Assembly: GCA_914767715.1 (NCBI GenBank) | Contig: OU612072.1 | Span: forward strand, 14,200,001 to 14,260,000 | Length of the DNA stretch: 60,000 nt | Direction of reading: 5' to 3' | DNA from: Membranipora membranacea | Taxonomy: Eukaryota > Bryozoa > Gymnolaemata > Cheilostomatida > Membraniporidae | In this document: piece after piece, positions 11,287 through 45,823 of the stretch | How positions within the stretch are numbered: position 1 is the stretch's first letter | Layout of the letters: each line of letters opens with the position of its first letter | Position numbers and translations under genes: made by a program | Notes under the pieces: model-generated | Database searches by the model: none | Told to the model about the DNA's origin: nothing | The model's input: only the letters and a program-made list of their open reading frames with translations

Positions 11287-12408
11287 CATGATATAGCACA
11301 GGTTGAATGAGTTGTGTCCTCCTACTGCATCATCTCATTACATCTGATTGGTCAATAGGAGCCGAGCCCCCATGTATAGTAATCTAATAACTATTGTTAT
11401 TGTTTACATTTCTGAGCTATCTTATTGGTCATTGCAAGTATCACTGTTTACAACCATGATAGAAGGAATGGGTGCCTGCCAATACAACTGTTGCACTTCA
11501 TAGTGAATCCTGCTGTATTAAAATTAGCAACAGCACAGAGTGCTGGACTAATAATTTAGGCCACGGACTGTCGGATATTTGTCGTAGACTCACAGCCTCA
11601 AAAACCATCAGCATGGAGTGTTTTGTATGCTGGTAAAATGATCATTTAACTGGAAGACTGCTGGAGCACCTGGTAGGTAGTATACTGTTAACTTTCCATT
11701 TGTAGTAGGCTAAGTAGTAACAAACTATTCATAGCTATGATTGGAATTTATCAGCAAAACAATTGATACAGGAAGTGTCAAACTATTATATTTCTCAAGT
11801 ATTGTTAATGTGAAAACTCTTACTCGCCGTAGCCAAATAAAAATGTTTGCTCCAATCTAATATAGACAGGGATTTGGAATTGAATTCCATTCGATCCTCT
11901 TGGACTAGATAATAATAAAGTACTATATATACATGCGTACGATCGGAAATGGCACGGGCGTTGACCCAGTAAGGCTAAATGTAGTTGTTCGGACTGTGAT
12001 CGGCAGTAGTAGCCAAAATATGTGATTGCTCAATTCTAGTAGCTCATGATTAAATACCATAACTATACTATAGGAAGGATATGGTATGGAAAAAGGACGA
12101 TAAATCTAGTTGATGCAAAGTCTGAGAGAGTAAGGTGCTACATGGACAAGAATATCCTAATTACAAAAATCAACAGGTAAGTAGATCATGGTGATGGCTG
12201 TACTGTGACACAAAAGGCAAACTGATTCATGTTTAAGACTAATAATGCTCGTTGGTTCCACCATTTATGTAAATGAAAGGTAATAATGTTGTACGGAAGT
12301 CCCAAACAAAATCCAAAGATAATATGCGATAGGTGCTGCCATTGACATCAAATTATACCACAGATAGTTGATTCTTGCTAGTCCACATGCTACGTCTACA
12401 TTAATAAC
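11287..12408. other. Intergenic, no gene seen
   Basis: AT-rich sequence without a recognisable exon, RNA gene or clear repeat. Confidence 0.5.
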
Positions 12409-13032
12409 CTATGATAAAATATAATGATTCAATAAAGCGATATCATCTTGGTGAGCCATAACCTCGTTGTTGTGCTGAGGCAAGCCAATAGTAAATCCGC
12501 TGGACTCAATATTGGCTCGTTCGATCCTTTCAATTTTACAGAACAACCCCTGCTTAGCATTTGTTATGTGCGGTGATATTTTTTTCTTGATGTCTTTGTA
12601 GGCAGCTCGCAGTGCGATAGAGGATGGGGATTTTTTCAATAATCGCCGAATGCGCAGGAAATCATCCACTAAACTGCTCTGTACATACTTTCGGAGGACC
12701 TTTCCTGTAAAAAAATAAGTGGGTAAGGGTGCTATGATTTTTATTTACAGCATTGCATAGACTTATGATAGTACAATTATTAAAATGAAGGTTTTGAGTC
12801 AATGACAGCTTTAAGTTTCTTACCTTCCTTAGGAGTGCTTTTTAGATGTGAGGCCTGTTTGCTTGAGGCTGGGGTCGATCTAGGAGTACTAGCATGTAGA
12901 AGATCCTTCCCTGATCCTAGACACGCGAGCAATCAATAGTAATAATATAAATACATGGACAAGTTGTATCCACACCTCAGACTCATCTTCATCATAATCA
13001 GTAGGCTGCTCTGTTCTCCAAACCTCCGCCAT
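12409..13032 (-). CDS. Unrecognised small gene, three candidate exons
   Basis: Read on the minus strand, the last exon (12704 to 12409) follows a poly-pyrimidine/ACAG acceptor and encodes 97 residues to a TAG. It includes KVLRKYVQSSLVDDFLRI and a lysine-rich, helix-prone stretch. The middle exon (12916 to 12824) has a CTAG acceptor, a GTAAGA donor and matching phase 1 into the last exon. It is rich in Ser, Thr and Pro (HASTPRSTPASSKQ). The likely first exon starts at an ATG at 13032 (MAEVWRTEQPTDYDEDESE) with a weak GTGTGG donor near 12976. Its phase (0) does not match the middle exon (1), so a shifted donor or acceptor is needed: an acceptor a few codons into exon 2 with the donor at 12974 would restore frame. 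The product would be an acidic start, a Ser/Pro linker and a helical tail, with no domain I recognise. Confidence 0.5.
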
Positions 13033-13557
13033 TATGAACTATAGTTATAATCCTGAGACCTGTTTCTGTAGTGGAATGCACGTGTGCCTCCTGATAAAAA
13101 CTAGATTGTCTAAAACACACAAAAATTATATCGGGAATAAAAAAGCTCATGGAGAGGCCTTGCGATCATACACAACAATAGAGCACCACCTGTGTGCGAC
13201 AGCCTACCCAGGCTACAGACTACCTGCACAACAAGATTAAATAACTGTTGTTAGAACATTGTATCCCCACAGATGTAAAACCATCATGGATGTGATGGGC
13301 AATTGTGCATCAGACGCTCTAGGTGTTTTATTTACTGGTTACTCAAGCTCACGGTTATCAGTTTCCTTGTCAAAATAATAATATTGATATGACTTACTTG
13401 ATGTTAAGTGATGCTAAACGTCAAAGAGTTCTCCACTGATGCCTTTTATGAACCACCTCTCTCACTTTTGGCCACTTTTCTCCTATCTGATGGTGAATTG
13501 TAAGGTGAGGTTGTAAATGCGTGATCAGAGTAGTCCAACAAACACAATGATAGTACA

Positions 13558-13630
13558 CAGAAGGGGTGTAGATAAATCAAGAATCTGGATTTATTATTGG
13601 GGGATTCTTGATTTATCTACACCCCTTCTG
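13558..13630. repeat. Perfect hairpin, 28-bp arms
   Basis: 13558-13585 and 13603-13630 are perfect inverted copies (AGAAGGGGTGTAGATAAATC and its complement) around a 17-base AT-rich loop. A shorter GTACACA/TGTGTAC pair lies just outside. It is MITE-like, and no other copy was seen in the window. Confidence 0.8.
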
Positions 13631-13734
13631 AGAACTATGTGTACTCTGACCAATGAGACCAGGAGTTTCAAACTCAAGCCCAATCTTACTATCAACAATC
13701 CAAATCAGTATACAAGCACACTCATTGGAAATCC

Positions 13735-13810
13735 CACGGAAATTTTTGCATATCGGTAGCAAAATAGTGCAAGCAGAGAGGTATTTCAATAGCTCACTGA
13801 GGTATTTCAA
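13735..13810 (-). mobile_element. SINE family A, 3' tail fragment
   Basis: About 70 bases nearly identical to 2231-2300 (CATATCGGTAGCAAAATAGT and flanks), without the tRNA-like head. The last ~15 bases (GAGGTATTTCAATAGCT) are duplicated in tandem. Confidence 0.65.
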
Positions 13811-14228
13811 TAGCTAGGCTAGTAATCACCGAGTTAGACACTGTCATAATATTATTATAATCTCATGAGGCTATACGAAACCAATTGCAAGCTAGCATAA
13901 AGAGAGAATTATGGGATAATAACGATGAAGCTGGAAATAAACTATACAGAGATGAAAAAGGTTGTATTACTTCTTGATACAATGCAAAAACTCCTAGTAC
14001 AGTATAATGATACCAGTGGTGATATTTGACAATGACAGAGCGTGGATGAAATACGGGGACCAATTTTCTTAACTTACAATGATTGTGTCTACAACAATAT
14101 GACTTGTAAAGCAGCAGTTGTGACGGAGACCTGAAGGTGGTCAAATTACAGGGCAACGTGTTTACTGTGAGTCGCCAAGTAAGATTGAGAATGCTTCGGA
14201 AACAGTTGATCAATGTACTCTTAGATCC

Positions 14229-14283
14229 TATTGGTCAATTGATATATCCACATTCTAGAATCTTCTAGAATTCTTTATAAAGA
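14229..14283. promoter_or_regulatory. Heat-shock-element cluster with CCAAT and TATA boxes
   Basis: An inverted CCAAT (ATTGG, 14230) is followed by TTCTAGAATCTTCTAGAA (14253-14270) running into TTC, which is five alternating nTTCn/nGAAn units and a strong heat-shock-factor site. A TATA-like TTTATAAAG lies at 14275-14283. The order suits transcription to the right, but the core is nearly palindromic. I see no coding gene following it on either strand. Confidence 0.5.
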
Positions 14284-15251
14284 CAATTTGTTCAACTGTA
14301 TGACAATCCGTGTCTTGATAGTGTCAAGTTTACACTAATACTTTTTACAAATCAAATATCTGATGTGCACTGCAGTGAATGAATTTAGTGAATACCTCAC
14401 TTGCCCAGGATAGGGTACACCTATTTCTGACAGTCTGCCTAGGCTAACCTAACCAATTCAAGGAATAATACAAGAAACAATATTCAGGGTTATTTTAAAT
14501 ATTTTCTTATTACTAGTAGTAGGGTGTGGAGAGAACAACTCTAAAAAGGTTTGTCGGGTTTAATCAAAGTAGGGAGGGTGGGGTATATCCCACCCTCCCT
14601 GATCAAAGTAGTGACGTGAATTCAATTCTAAATCTAGTATATCCATTGTGATAAAGCAAGCATAATTATAATACTTAAAAACAAAAGTTCATAATGATAA
14701 TAATGTGTGAAAAGAACAATTTAATAAACAAGGCCTACTAATCCAGTCCCAATCTGTTTGCAAAAAATTAGTAAAAAATCTCTTAATAGATTTAAAGGGT
14801 GGTTGATTTGAGTTGTTCATAGAATGACATCACTGTTTAAGGCGCACCTCCGATATTTTGATGCGTGGATACAAGCTAGAGATTGAGCTTCGTCAAGATT
14901 CGAATATAAACCAGTCACATCAATCAAAGTAAAACTTTCCATTAATAACAGCCCGACTTAGACACCAGTGGTTGATTGCAGTAGGTAAATGATAAAATTT
15001 ACACAGTCCAACAAGCCGCTGCCGCTGAGTCCATGACACCAAGTACCTTCACAATTGGTACACAATACAGCCGACTCGTCCATAAACAGCGCCACCTTAC
15101 AATGGGATGATTTTAGCATCAGCTTTCGTTTCTATTTATAGTTTGTCCATTGAGTTGGTAACTTCTACAAATAGAGTTGTTGCATCCCTGCATGCAATAG
15201 TAGTCGTCGCAGTGGATTGTGGGTAGTAGTCAGGTTGTGTTATGTTGCTAT

Positions 15252-38218
<22,967 letters not shown>

Positions 38219-38471
38219 GGTTAATGCCTCGGCCTGCTCCAGCAACAGACAGGGCGAAAGTTTCTACTCCCAACTAAACTTCCTGTGAATTGTAGTTTTC
38301 TTCTTTCATTCACTGAAGCAGGTGCTTCAATGGTATTGGCCTACCGGGCGACTAGGAACTATCACGTGACACGACATGGGCGCGGCCTAGATTGCAAACA
38401 AAAGACGCACAACTACAGTGTATCTTGGAGTTGTATTCTCAATAAAACAGGTTGCGCAATTTCTGCTAACT
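38219..38471 (-). promoter_or_regulatory. Alpha-actinin upstream region
   Basis: The 250 bases between the alpha-actinin ATG and the inverted-repeat structure include an E-box CACGTG (38363-38368). No clear TATA box is seen. A transcription start or a non-coding first exon could lie here or further upstream. Role inferred from position only. Confidence 0.3.
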
Positions 38472-39649
38472 TCAGTATGGAAATCAGGAGCGACATGCTA
38501 AATGCCATTTATGCTAAAGGCGCGAAAATGCTAAATGCCGTAATAATATGATGCTGACAGCACAGCACGTTAGTGAAAGTTAGTGCACTGTCTTCAATAC
38601 TCCTTTTGGCTTTCATAATTCATTCATTCATTGACTTAGAGATAGAGATAGAGATTTTGATTGCGTGTCATCAATGATGAAGCAAAATTATGGTGACTGT
38701 AAAGAGGGGGTTATCATATAGGAATCTGATACTATAAGGTATGAAACGGTTTCAAAAACAAGCTGTGCCGCACTTAGCTGATAAAAGATTTTTCCCACCT
38801 GGAACATATGTTTGTTAAAAATATGCTCTTGGTCATTAATAAAATTTACTGCAGTACAGTACTAAAAATTCGGTCTGAGATCAGATTAGGACTGACACAG
38901 CTGTATGAGGTAGAGAAAGGAGATAATAACCAAAATCTCTCCTTTGCCGCGCCAGAGTCAAACCAAACATCTGAATTATATAATATAATCAGTAATATAA
39001 GAGACTGCACAAAATATTCACATTGAGCATTTGACGGATAAAAATATTTGAACTTAGACAATGTATGAAATCTGCTTTTCAATCTACGGAAAATGTGGTC
39101 AGTATTATCACAGAGTAAGGATAAATATATCTTTACTCTGTGGTATTATCAGACCGTTTAAAGAGTTACAACAGGGGTATGTGAATGACCTAGGCTTGTT
39201 ACCTGGTTATTGTGGTTTTGGTAGCATATTTCTTGCTAGCACAATGCAGCCATATTATGATCAGTGAAGCCTAAGCCTTAGCTTTTCCTGACTAGGGAAT
39301 ATAATAAGTCTAGGCCTCTGTCATTAACTCAACAATATTAATATGATTCGAGTCTAAGGTCTGGCTCGATGTTGCCCCCGAAACTTTGCTAAATGCTATT
39401 GGACAGCCATTAACTTGAGGTTGACACTTGTTTATGTTGTCTTACTTGTCTTATGCCATATTATGCTAATTGCCCATGTACAATGACTCACTCAGGTTAT
39501 AGTGACAGCCCCCATTACCTGTCATTGTTTCGTTTCATATCATACTCTACATTGCTTGGTGCTATGTTACAGCAGATAGCAGATTAGGATCACCAATATC
39601 TATAAACCACCCAAGTAGTGGACGATACTAAGTGATCACATTATAGCGA

Positions 39650-40500
39650 GTTAGCAGATCAAGATCTCAAGCCTCTACTACACTGCCAAACACACATATC
39701 ATAAAATACGCAGATGATACAATCATCCTTGAATGCTTGAACCGAGGAGACAACTCCCAACTACAATTGGAAGTTGACAGAATAGCTAAATGGTGTGACG
39801 ATAGCCACCTTACCATAAACTCCAATAAGACCAAAGAGCTCCTATTTACAAATCAGCGTCACAACCCAACTCCAGACCCAGTCACTATTCACCAAAGCGT
39901 CATCGAGCGAGAAGTCAAGTACAAATATCTCGGGACAATCCTAACACCCAAACTTAACTTTACAGAGAATACTGCTCTAACTGTGGAGAAGGCAAGCAAG
40001 CGTCTCTATATAATGAAGTGTTTATCATCAATGAAAGTTAAGGACAGCACTATTCGGCTAGCCTATGAGTCATTTATAGAAAGTGTGCTTGCCTTTCACC
40101 TCAGTATTATCCACGGCCATATGTCAGTCGAAAACCGCAATGAGCTGAACCATGTCATAAAATCAGCCTACAGACTCAGTAATAAAAAGCTCAAATGTAA
40201 GAGCCTCGATGAGCTGTACCAGGAACGTTTTAAAAGTAAATGTCTGCATACCTATACTAGCCTCGATCCACCAATCGAGCTAGTGAGACTACACTCTGGT
40301 AGATTCTGTATTCCCAAGCAGCGAGTAAACATTCGTAAAAACTGTTTCCGAACAGAGTGTGCTCGGCTGCTTAATTCCATCTTATACGTTAGACGTTTTT
40401 ATAGATACTTTTTAATATTTTTATTTATAATTTATTTTATATTTTTTGGCATCACAGAGCAAAACAACAATGAATTTTATCAAGTATTGATAACAATACA
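39650..40500 (+). pseudogene. LINE (non-LTR retrotransposon) reverse transcriptase fragment
   Basis: An open frame begins just before the reverse-transcriptase active-site motif (HIIKYADDTIILE; YADD at 39707-39718). It continues through WCDDSHLTINSNKTKELLF and YLGTILTPKLNF, the usual order after the catalytic Asp pair in jockey/CR1-type elements, ending with a typical RVNIRKNCFRTECARLLNSI tail. Endonuclease and the N-terminal two-thirds of the RT are absent, so this is a 5'-truncated, dead copy. A similar string (GATACTAAGT followed by ATCAC) occurs on both sides (39625 and 40545), a possible degraded target-site duplication. Low-complexity ACATAC repeats mark the 3' end. Confidence 0.85.
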
Positions 40501-40569
40501 ATACAATATACATACATACATACATATACCCCCTCAGGTGGGGAAGATACTAAGTATCACAATATAACA

Positions 40570-40660
40570 TCAGAAGTAGCCTGTCTTGACACGTGTTGTT
40601 AAGTGTTAACCCCCCCCCCCCTCTCCCCCACCGAACAAAGCTTGTCAAGACATGCTATAT
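40570..40660. repeat. Short foldback with poly-C loop
   Basis: GCCTGTCTTGACA and TGTCAAGACATGC flank a run of about 14 C residues. Related to 4546-4600. Confidence 0.55.
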
Positions 40661-41376
40661 CAGGAGTTATTACACCAGTCATAGAGAGGAAACAACTCCA
40701 ACACTGAAAAAATAATCATGTGAGATTCCCATCTCCTGCTCCCAATTCCACGCTAATTATATATATTAGAATTGCTGTAAATGTATAGTGCACACATCAT
40801 ATGAATACAATAACCGTCCAGTTGAGATTCTTAATGCGTTAATTTGTTTGCTTCTCTTTTTCCGGTTAACAAAGGGTATAAGAACCTGGATAGGATAGAG
40901 AGTTGGACAACACTGATACCCCATTGAAATCAATTGATGTTTTATATATATACATATTGTATCATTTTATTTTCCGAATGTAAAATCTATATAATAGGTT
41001 ATTATTGCAAAGCGTTTGTATACTCACCTCCATCTGAAACTTGAAGTAATACAACACCTCAAGTTAATAGCTGTTTAATAGCATTCAGCATTAAGGTTTC
41101 GGGGCAACATCGAGCCGGACCTTAGACTCGAATCATATTAACATTGTTGAGTTGATGACAGAGGCCTAGACTTATTATACTCCCTAGTCAGGAAAAGCTA
41201 ATGCTTAGGCTTCATTGATCATAATTTGGCTGCATTGTGCTAGCAAGAAATATGCTACCAAAACCACAATAACCAGGTAACAAGCCTAGGTCATTCACAT
41301 ACCTTCTGTAGGTTGTTTAAGCAAGGAGTACCCCTGTTGTAAACTTTCACTAACTGGCCGTACTACGACTATCATA

Positions 41377-42014
41377 TTACATGTGAAGGTCTGGTCTGTT
41401 TACAGCTTGAAAGAAATATGGGAGATTTATTCCCACATTTGAAGGTTCAACCATAGAGTTATCCTCTATGGGTTCAACTATGATAGGAGTATGATGCATA
41501 GGGACCATCCCGTGATACTTGTCTGCTTTTGAAAAGACCAATGGCAAATAGTGCTTGCATTTTTGTAGGAGAAGATAAATATCTTCAACATCTGAATCAA
41601 GGGAGTTGTGTACCTCTGTGTAACTTGGCATTCGACATTTAGCATTTTCGTGCCTTTAGCATATAGCATGTCGCTCCTGATTTCCATACTTTAGTTTCAA
41701 ACAAAAGCATACATTCAAAGAAGAAAAGGTAACTCCAAAAGAACAAGGGAGTTTGGGTCATTGACTCATAACTCCCCAAAAGAACAGAGGAATCAACAAT
41801 GAGTTATTAAGTCAAGTGCATCATTGACAAAGGGCAAGATGATAACTGGATGTCTGAGCCAGGGCTGTACTGTATCAATGGATGGGCGGAGTAGAACGAG
41901 CTCGTCTCCTTCCATGTGTGGTGGCGGCCGGGTGATATTGCAAAAATCAAGTACCATGGCACCCTGATACACAGCTTCATAAATATCCATATGCAACCTT
42001 GGAGGGATCAACAT
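41377..42014 (-). other. Possible coding remnants, unidentified
   Basis: Two open frames on the minus strand have protein-like composition: 42014-41793 (MLIPPRLHMDIYEAVYQG) and 41631-41377 (SLDSDVEDIYLLLQKCKHY). The second falls inside the inserted part of the inverted-repeat right arm. They may be fragments of a captured gene or a mobile element. No family, start, or splice link is recognised. Confidence 0.2.
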
Positions 42015-42848
42015 TTTTCTTCTAGGGGCGGACGAGGTAAGCTATCAACTAAAGGAATATTATTCTCATTTGGAACATTTCAATACAAATCTTGTAGAGT
42101 TTGTAATATGACAAGTTATTGTTACACACCTGCCTTAAATTTGGAATTACACAAAACCAGACTATTTATGGTTAATTCAACTCTGAGGTATGAAAAGAAT
42201 AAAATGACGAGAACATTGATTAATTTGCCTTCAAAAATACTTTGTGAGTCTTTTTTTGGGGTTTTCAAATCCGGGCTCTTATGGTCCTCAAATATTAATG
42301 CACAGCCATGCTCTGGTTGTATGCCTCAACCAGAATGCTCCATCAGTGTGTAAAAGTTAGATATGTGACAACCTCGACAAGTCCATTGATCCGTTCAAAA
42401 GCTGTCCTCCTCAAAGCTGGCATAGTTGCTCTCCTTTATAAACTATGGTTATATCCGCTTCATCATTCATATCCGTACCCATTAATATTATAACATTTGT
42501 AAAAACAATGGTAGAGAGGCAGTAATAGTCAATAGAGGTTTTCTGAGAGAGAAATGTATTTATAAGATAAAACACAGCACTGTCATTGGCGGTCATTCAT
42601 AACAGAAAAAGAAAACTTTCTATTGGTGAACACTCACAACAGTGGCTCAATATACTTTATGCACATGCTGCATGCAAAATAAGTCATCCTGTGGTATAAG
42701 AAAAATGATGGCACAATAGCCCGAAAAATTCAATGCATTTCTAGCACAGTAAGAAATGGAGATATTTAGTCAATTGGCGATGTCAGGCAGAGAAATGCGA
42801 AATTCGTCCTCAGGGAAAAGGTCTGATATATCCTCATGACCAGCCATG

Positions 42849-44375
42849 TTAGTCATCTTTTTTATTCTTATCCAGAAACTCTTTGACTCTATCCAGAAGG
42901 GCCTGTGGATCACTGATTCTGGGCACCTGAAACAAAGATTTGATATGATGATTTCAACCTAGAGCCAGTATAATACCAGTCTTTGAATCACAGACATTCC
43001 GCTCGTTGCAAGGATTCTTTTATTACCACAGCCAGACCATCAAGTGCCAAAATACATTTTTCAATTTTGAAGGTCAAAACTTCTTATAACCTAAAATAAT
43101 GATGTACTGTTGCGATGAATTTTATGGGAGAGCATTTTTAAGCCAACCGTATCATAGAAATGTTTTTCAACATTTCTTACGGTGCAAAATAAAGTCAATA
43201 TCATCATCCCCAGCATCATAATCCAATTTGCTTTCATTAGAAGTTTGAGTCGCTGCCAGCACACAAGTAGAATACGAACAATCAGAATGCGGGTAAAATA
43301 AATATGAAATGGTGGAGCAGCGGTGGTCTAGTGGTTTGTAGCTAATGTGTTTGAGTCCCGTCTAGGTTACCGGTTGTGTCAGGAAGGATTAAAATGCTGT
43401 TGAGTTACACCAGGGATAAGTCTGTAGATTTGCTGAATAAAATACTGCCTCACGGGATTATATGGGGAGTTTCATTAAGAAGAGTGTATTCGGTCAATAT
43501 TAACTAACAAAACTGTGTTTTAAGACATGGTCTTTGTTTGCATTGATGAAAGACAGAAGATGAGATACTATATACTAAATTTTCACCCTTATTCTTACTC
43601 CTGGGCCACGTTTTCTTGGAATGGAGGAAGTTTTGATTAAAACTGCCTACATTTCAAGTCACTCATGTCCTACTGGTAAGCCGACATTGGGTCGAGGGGA
43701 AGCAACTCCAAATTTAGGCAAACTAGTTCAAGTTTGACCCAATGCTTGATCAAGGGTGGTGTAACATATTGTGCTGATCACATAATAGAAATTTTATTAT
43801 CATCAAAAGAACTTTAGCAAGAACCTTAAATTCCATTATATACTAGGTACCCAAAGCTGAGGCTTCTTAAACCATGGAAATAATTAAATATGTTCAACTC
43901 TTTTAGAAACAATCAATTTTAGCTTACCCGGTAGTTTTGATCTAGATAAATTCCAGCATACAATCCACCAACAAAAACAATCTGTAAATATATCAAGGGA
44001 TAAATTGTACCAGTTCACAACTAAGGGACTTTGAGAAGTTCAAAAATATAGCACACATATCCTAAGCTGGAATACTTGGTGTGTGTGAATTGTCAGTTTT
44101 GAAAATGCCTCCAAATGGAAACAACCCTCTATTGACTAGTTGGGCTCAATGACATCTCTCTGCTGTGACATTTGTATCACATAGATCGCTCATGAGGTGC
44201 TACTTTTTGCTATTGATTGTATTGAAGCAGAAGCATGTCTGTTCATATAATGATGATTTGCTTGGGTTTTTTTAAATATGCTTCATTCATATAGGTCATT
44301 ACAATACTTGAAGACCTTCTTCTTCATTGACTGGAAATATAGATGATGACTTACTAAGTTCCCAAATAATCCCAT
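42849..44375 (-). CDS. STMP1: STMP1-like mitochondrial microprotein, 50 residues, three exons
   Basis: Coding exons 44375-44355, 43981-43928 and 42926-42849, all GT/AG and phase 0, total 153 nt with the stop. The protein starts MGLFGNLIVFVGGLYAGIYL, continues DQNYRVPRISDPQALLDRV and ends in a Lys/Asp-rich tail (DKNKKDD). A single hydrophobic segment (about residues 4-20) is followed by the family hallmark GxYLxQNYxVP, then a charged helix. Vertebrate STMP1 (short transmembrane mitochondrial protein 1, 47 residues) and plant DUF4535 proteins have the same layout. STMP1 is an inner-membrane microprotein linked to respiratory-complex function. The start is set by the first ATG and by the family's short N-terminus. 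Seven codons in exon 1 make it invisible to simple ORF scans. Confidence 0.85.
43312..43400 (+). mobile_element. Short tRNA-derived SINE remnant, family C
   Basis: GGTGGTCTAGTGGTT resembles a box A and GTTTGAGTCCCG a box B, only about 20 bases apart, so the anticodon region is deleted. It lies in an intron of the STMP1-like gene and differs from families A and B. Confidence 0.45.
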
Positions 44376-44635
44376 AGCTTATTGGGGTCACAGCAGATTT
44401 GGCAGTTGCTGGGATCAGCTGTTTTTACCTAAGAGGCAAGATTCAGTGAGTGATTCGATTTGTGAGGATGACTTCAGTAATCTCAATCCCCACAACACAA
44501 AGGTTCTGCCTATAAAACAAGAGACAACATGACTTGACTCTGTGAAAATAATTATGTAATGTATGTAATGTCTCTAAGACCTTGAACTTTGCCCTGGTTG
44601 CTGGAAGTGATTGACAATCTGAGGGCTATTTCAAC

Positions 44636-44818
44636 TAGCATGAGCGATGCTACTTGTGTGAGGCAGATTATCACTAATACAACGCACAAAATTATCGCTA
44701 ACTTGTTCTTTTAAATTAGACAAATTCGTCCCCAGATTGCTCACTCAGAACGAATATAGTTCCATTAATGATTAAGCGATTTGTGCAGGACTGAGTGAGC
44801 AATCAGATTGTGATTTTG
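44636..44818 (-). repeat. Dispersed repeat, copy left of NOP2
   Basis: The complement matches 55048-55215 over about 170 bases (shared ATCACAATCTGAT, TGGAACTA, TAGCGATT, AAGAACAAGT, AGCATCGCTCAT). The two copies sit in opposite orientation on either side of NOP2. Confidence 0.65.
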
Positions 44819-45788
44819 CCGTTTTTTATATGAAAAGACCACCCAGTCTGTGGAGTCATCATTCGAATAAAGCCACATCTGATTTGTGGTAGCGAACTGA
44901 TATAAAATAAGTAAACTAAGAAATAAAACACTATCTAGCCAATACTTGACAGACAAATTTCACTAGTTGGCTGCACACTTACATAGGATAATTTTCAATC
45001 ACCACCAAAAAGTACAGCTTAAACTTCAACCAGATGTATTTCAATCTACAGTCAACCTCCTGGTGAGAATGTCATGAAGATCTGGGATCCTCCTAGCAAG
45101 GTTCTTGTCATAATAATAATGGGCATAATTTGATGACTCGCCCCAGGAAAAAGTTTATCAGTCTTAGCTCCACAGACTCTGATCACCTAACTAACTGGCT
45201 CAAAGATACTTGGGAGGATGCATATGAACTGGTGTTTGCCATTGATAAATGAGGATATTTGATACAACAAACACAAATTTTTAAGGTGTACACTACAGCC
45301 AAAACTAAAACAGACAACAGTAAAAATGTGATATGACTGAACATCAGGTGAACAGAATTGAATTCATTGAAGGCTATTATGCTGGAGTCACCAATAATGA
45401 ACTACTTCATGAACACTCTCTCCAGTGAATTCTGATATATAATAATTATCTGTCAAAACAATGAACTCCCTCCTCCCAGGCCAGGGAGTTCATTGGTCCA
45501 CTTCATTAATTTTAACAAGAGACTCGAGAGTACATCATCATTAGAATTACATATTCTTAATGACTATTAGAGACACTCAATCCAACAACAAGGTTTAGTA
45601 TGTTTATGATATTGCTGGCTTGTTCTATCAACAGGTTTAAACATTATCATATTTGAATAAACAGTAGGGGCAAGAGTGATGGTGATATTCATGATTAAAT
45701 TACTTTCTGCAGGTCAGGTAAGCCGGAAGTCGTTACTAAGCAAAATACTTGGGTGGCTATAAAAAATAGTAAATGAAATACTAAACAT

Positions 45789-45823
45789 CCAATCAACACC
45801 CCCTATTCTGTAAATTGACCAAT
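45789..45823 (+). promoter_or_regulatory. Two CCAAT boxes upstream of NOP2
   Basis: CCAATCA occurs at 45789 and 45819, about 170 and 140 bases before the NOP2 ATG and in its orientation. No TATA box is evident. Function inferred from position. Confidence 0.4.

Larger units (their letters stand above)
13033..15251. other. Intergenic between the small gene and the alpha-actinin 3' end
   Basis: Contains the hairpin, SINE tail and heat-shock-like site listed separately, and a 14571-14601 palindrome (AGGGAGGGTGGG/CCCACCCTCCCT) resembling sequence near 9283-9330. The alpha-actinin 3' UTR must lie at its right end. No protein-coding frame is convincing. Confidence 0.5.
38472..41695. mobile_element. 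Large broken inverted-repeat (foldback) structure
   Basis: Left blocks 38472-38580 and 39166-39425 reappear inverted at 41341-41383 plus 41627-41695 and at 41052-41330. Outer ends share AGTATGGAAATCAGGAGCGA. Inner arms share GTGAATGACCTAGGCTTGTT and ATGATTCGAGTCTAAGG-type sequence with their complements. The left arm is interrupted by ~580 bases and the right by ~245 bases of unrelated sequence. The loop contains a LINE fragment. No obvious target-site duplication was found. Confidence 0.7.

Noticed and set aside
13863-14213. A 116-codon minus-strand frame as the target of the heat-shock-like promoter
   Set aside because: Composition is not protein-like (many Cys, His, Tyr, Leu runs), there is no heat-shock family similarity, and the promoter order favours the opposite direction.
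38219-38245. An upstream start for alpha-actinin
   Set aside because: The in-frame extension begins with TTG/CTG, not ATG; the ATG at 38218 matches the family N-terminus.
39737-40567. A 276-codon open frame as an intact gene
   Set aside because: It is the C-terminal part of a LINE reverse transcriptase. The last ~60 codons are AT-rich 3' sequence and the essential upstream domains are missing.
41916-42353. A 145-codon plus-strand frame
   Set aside because: Overlaps the more plausible minus-strand remnant and shows no motif.
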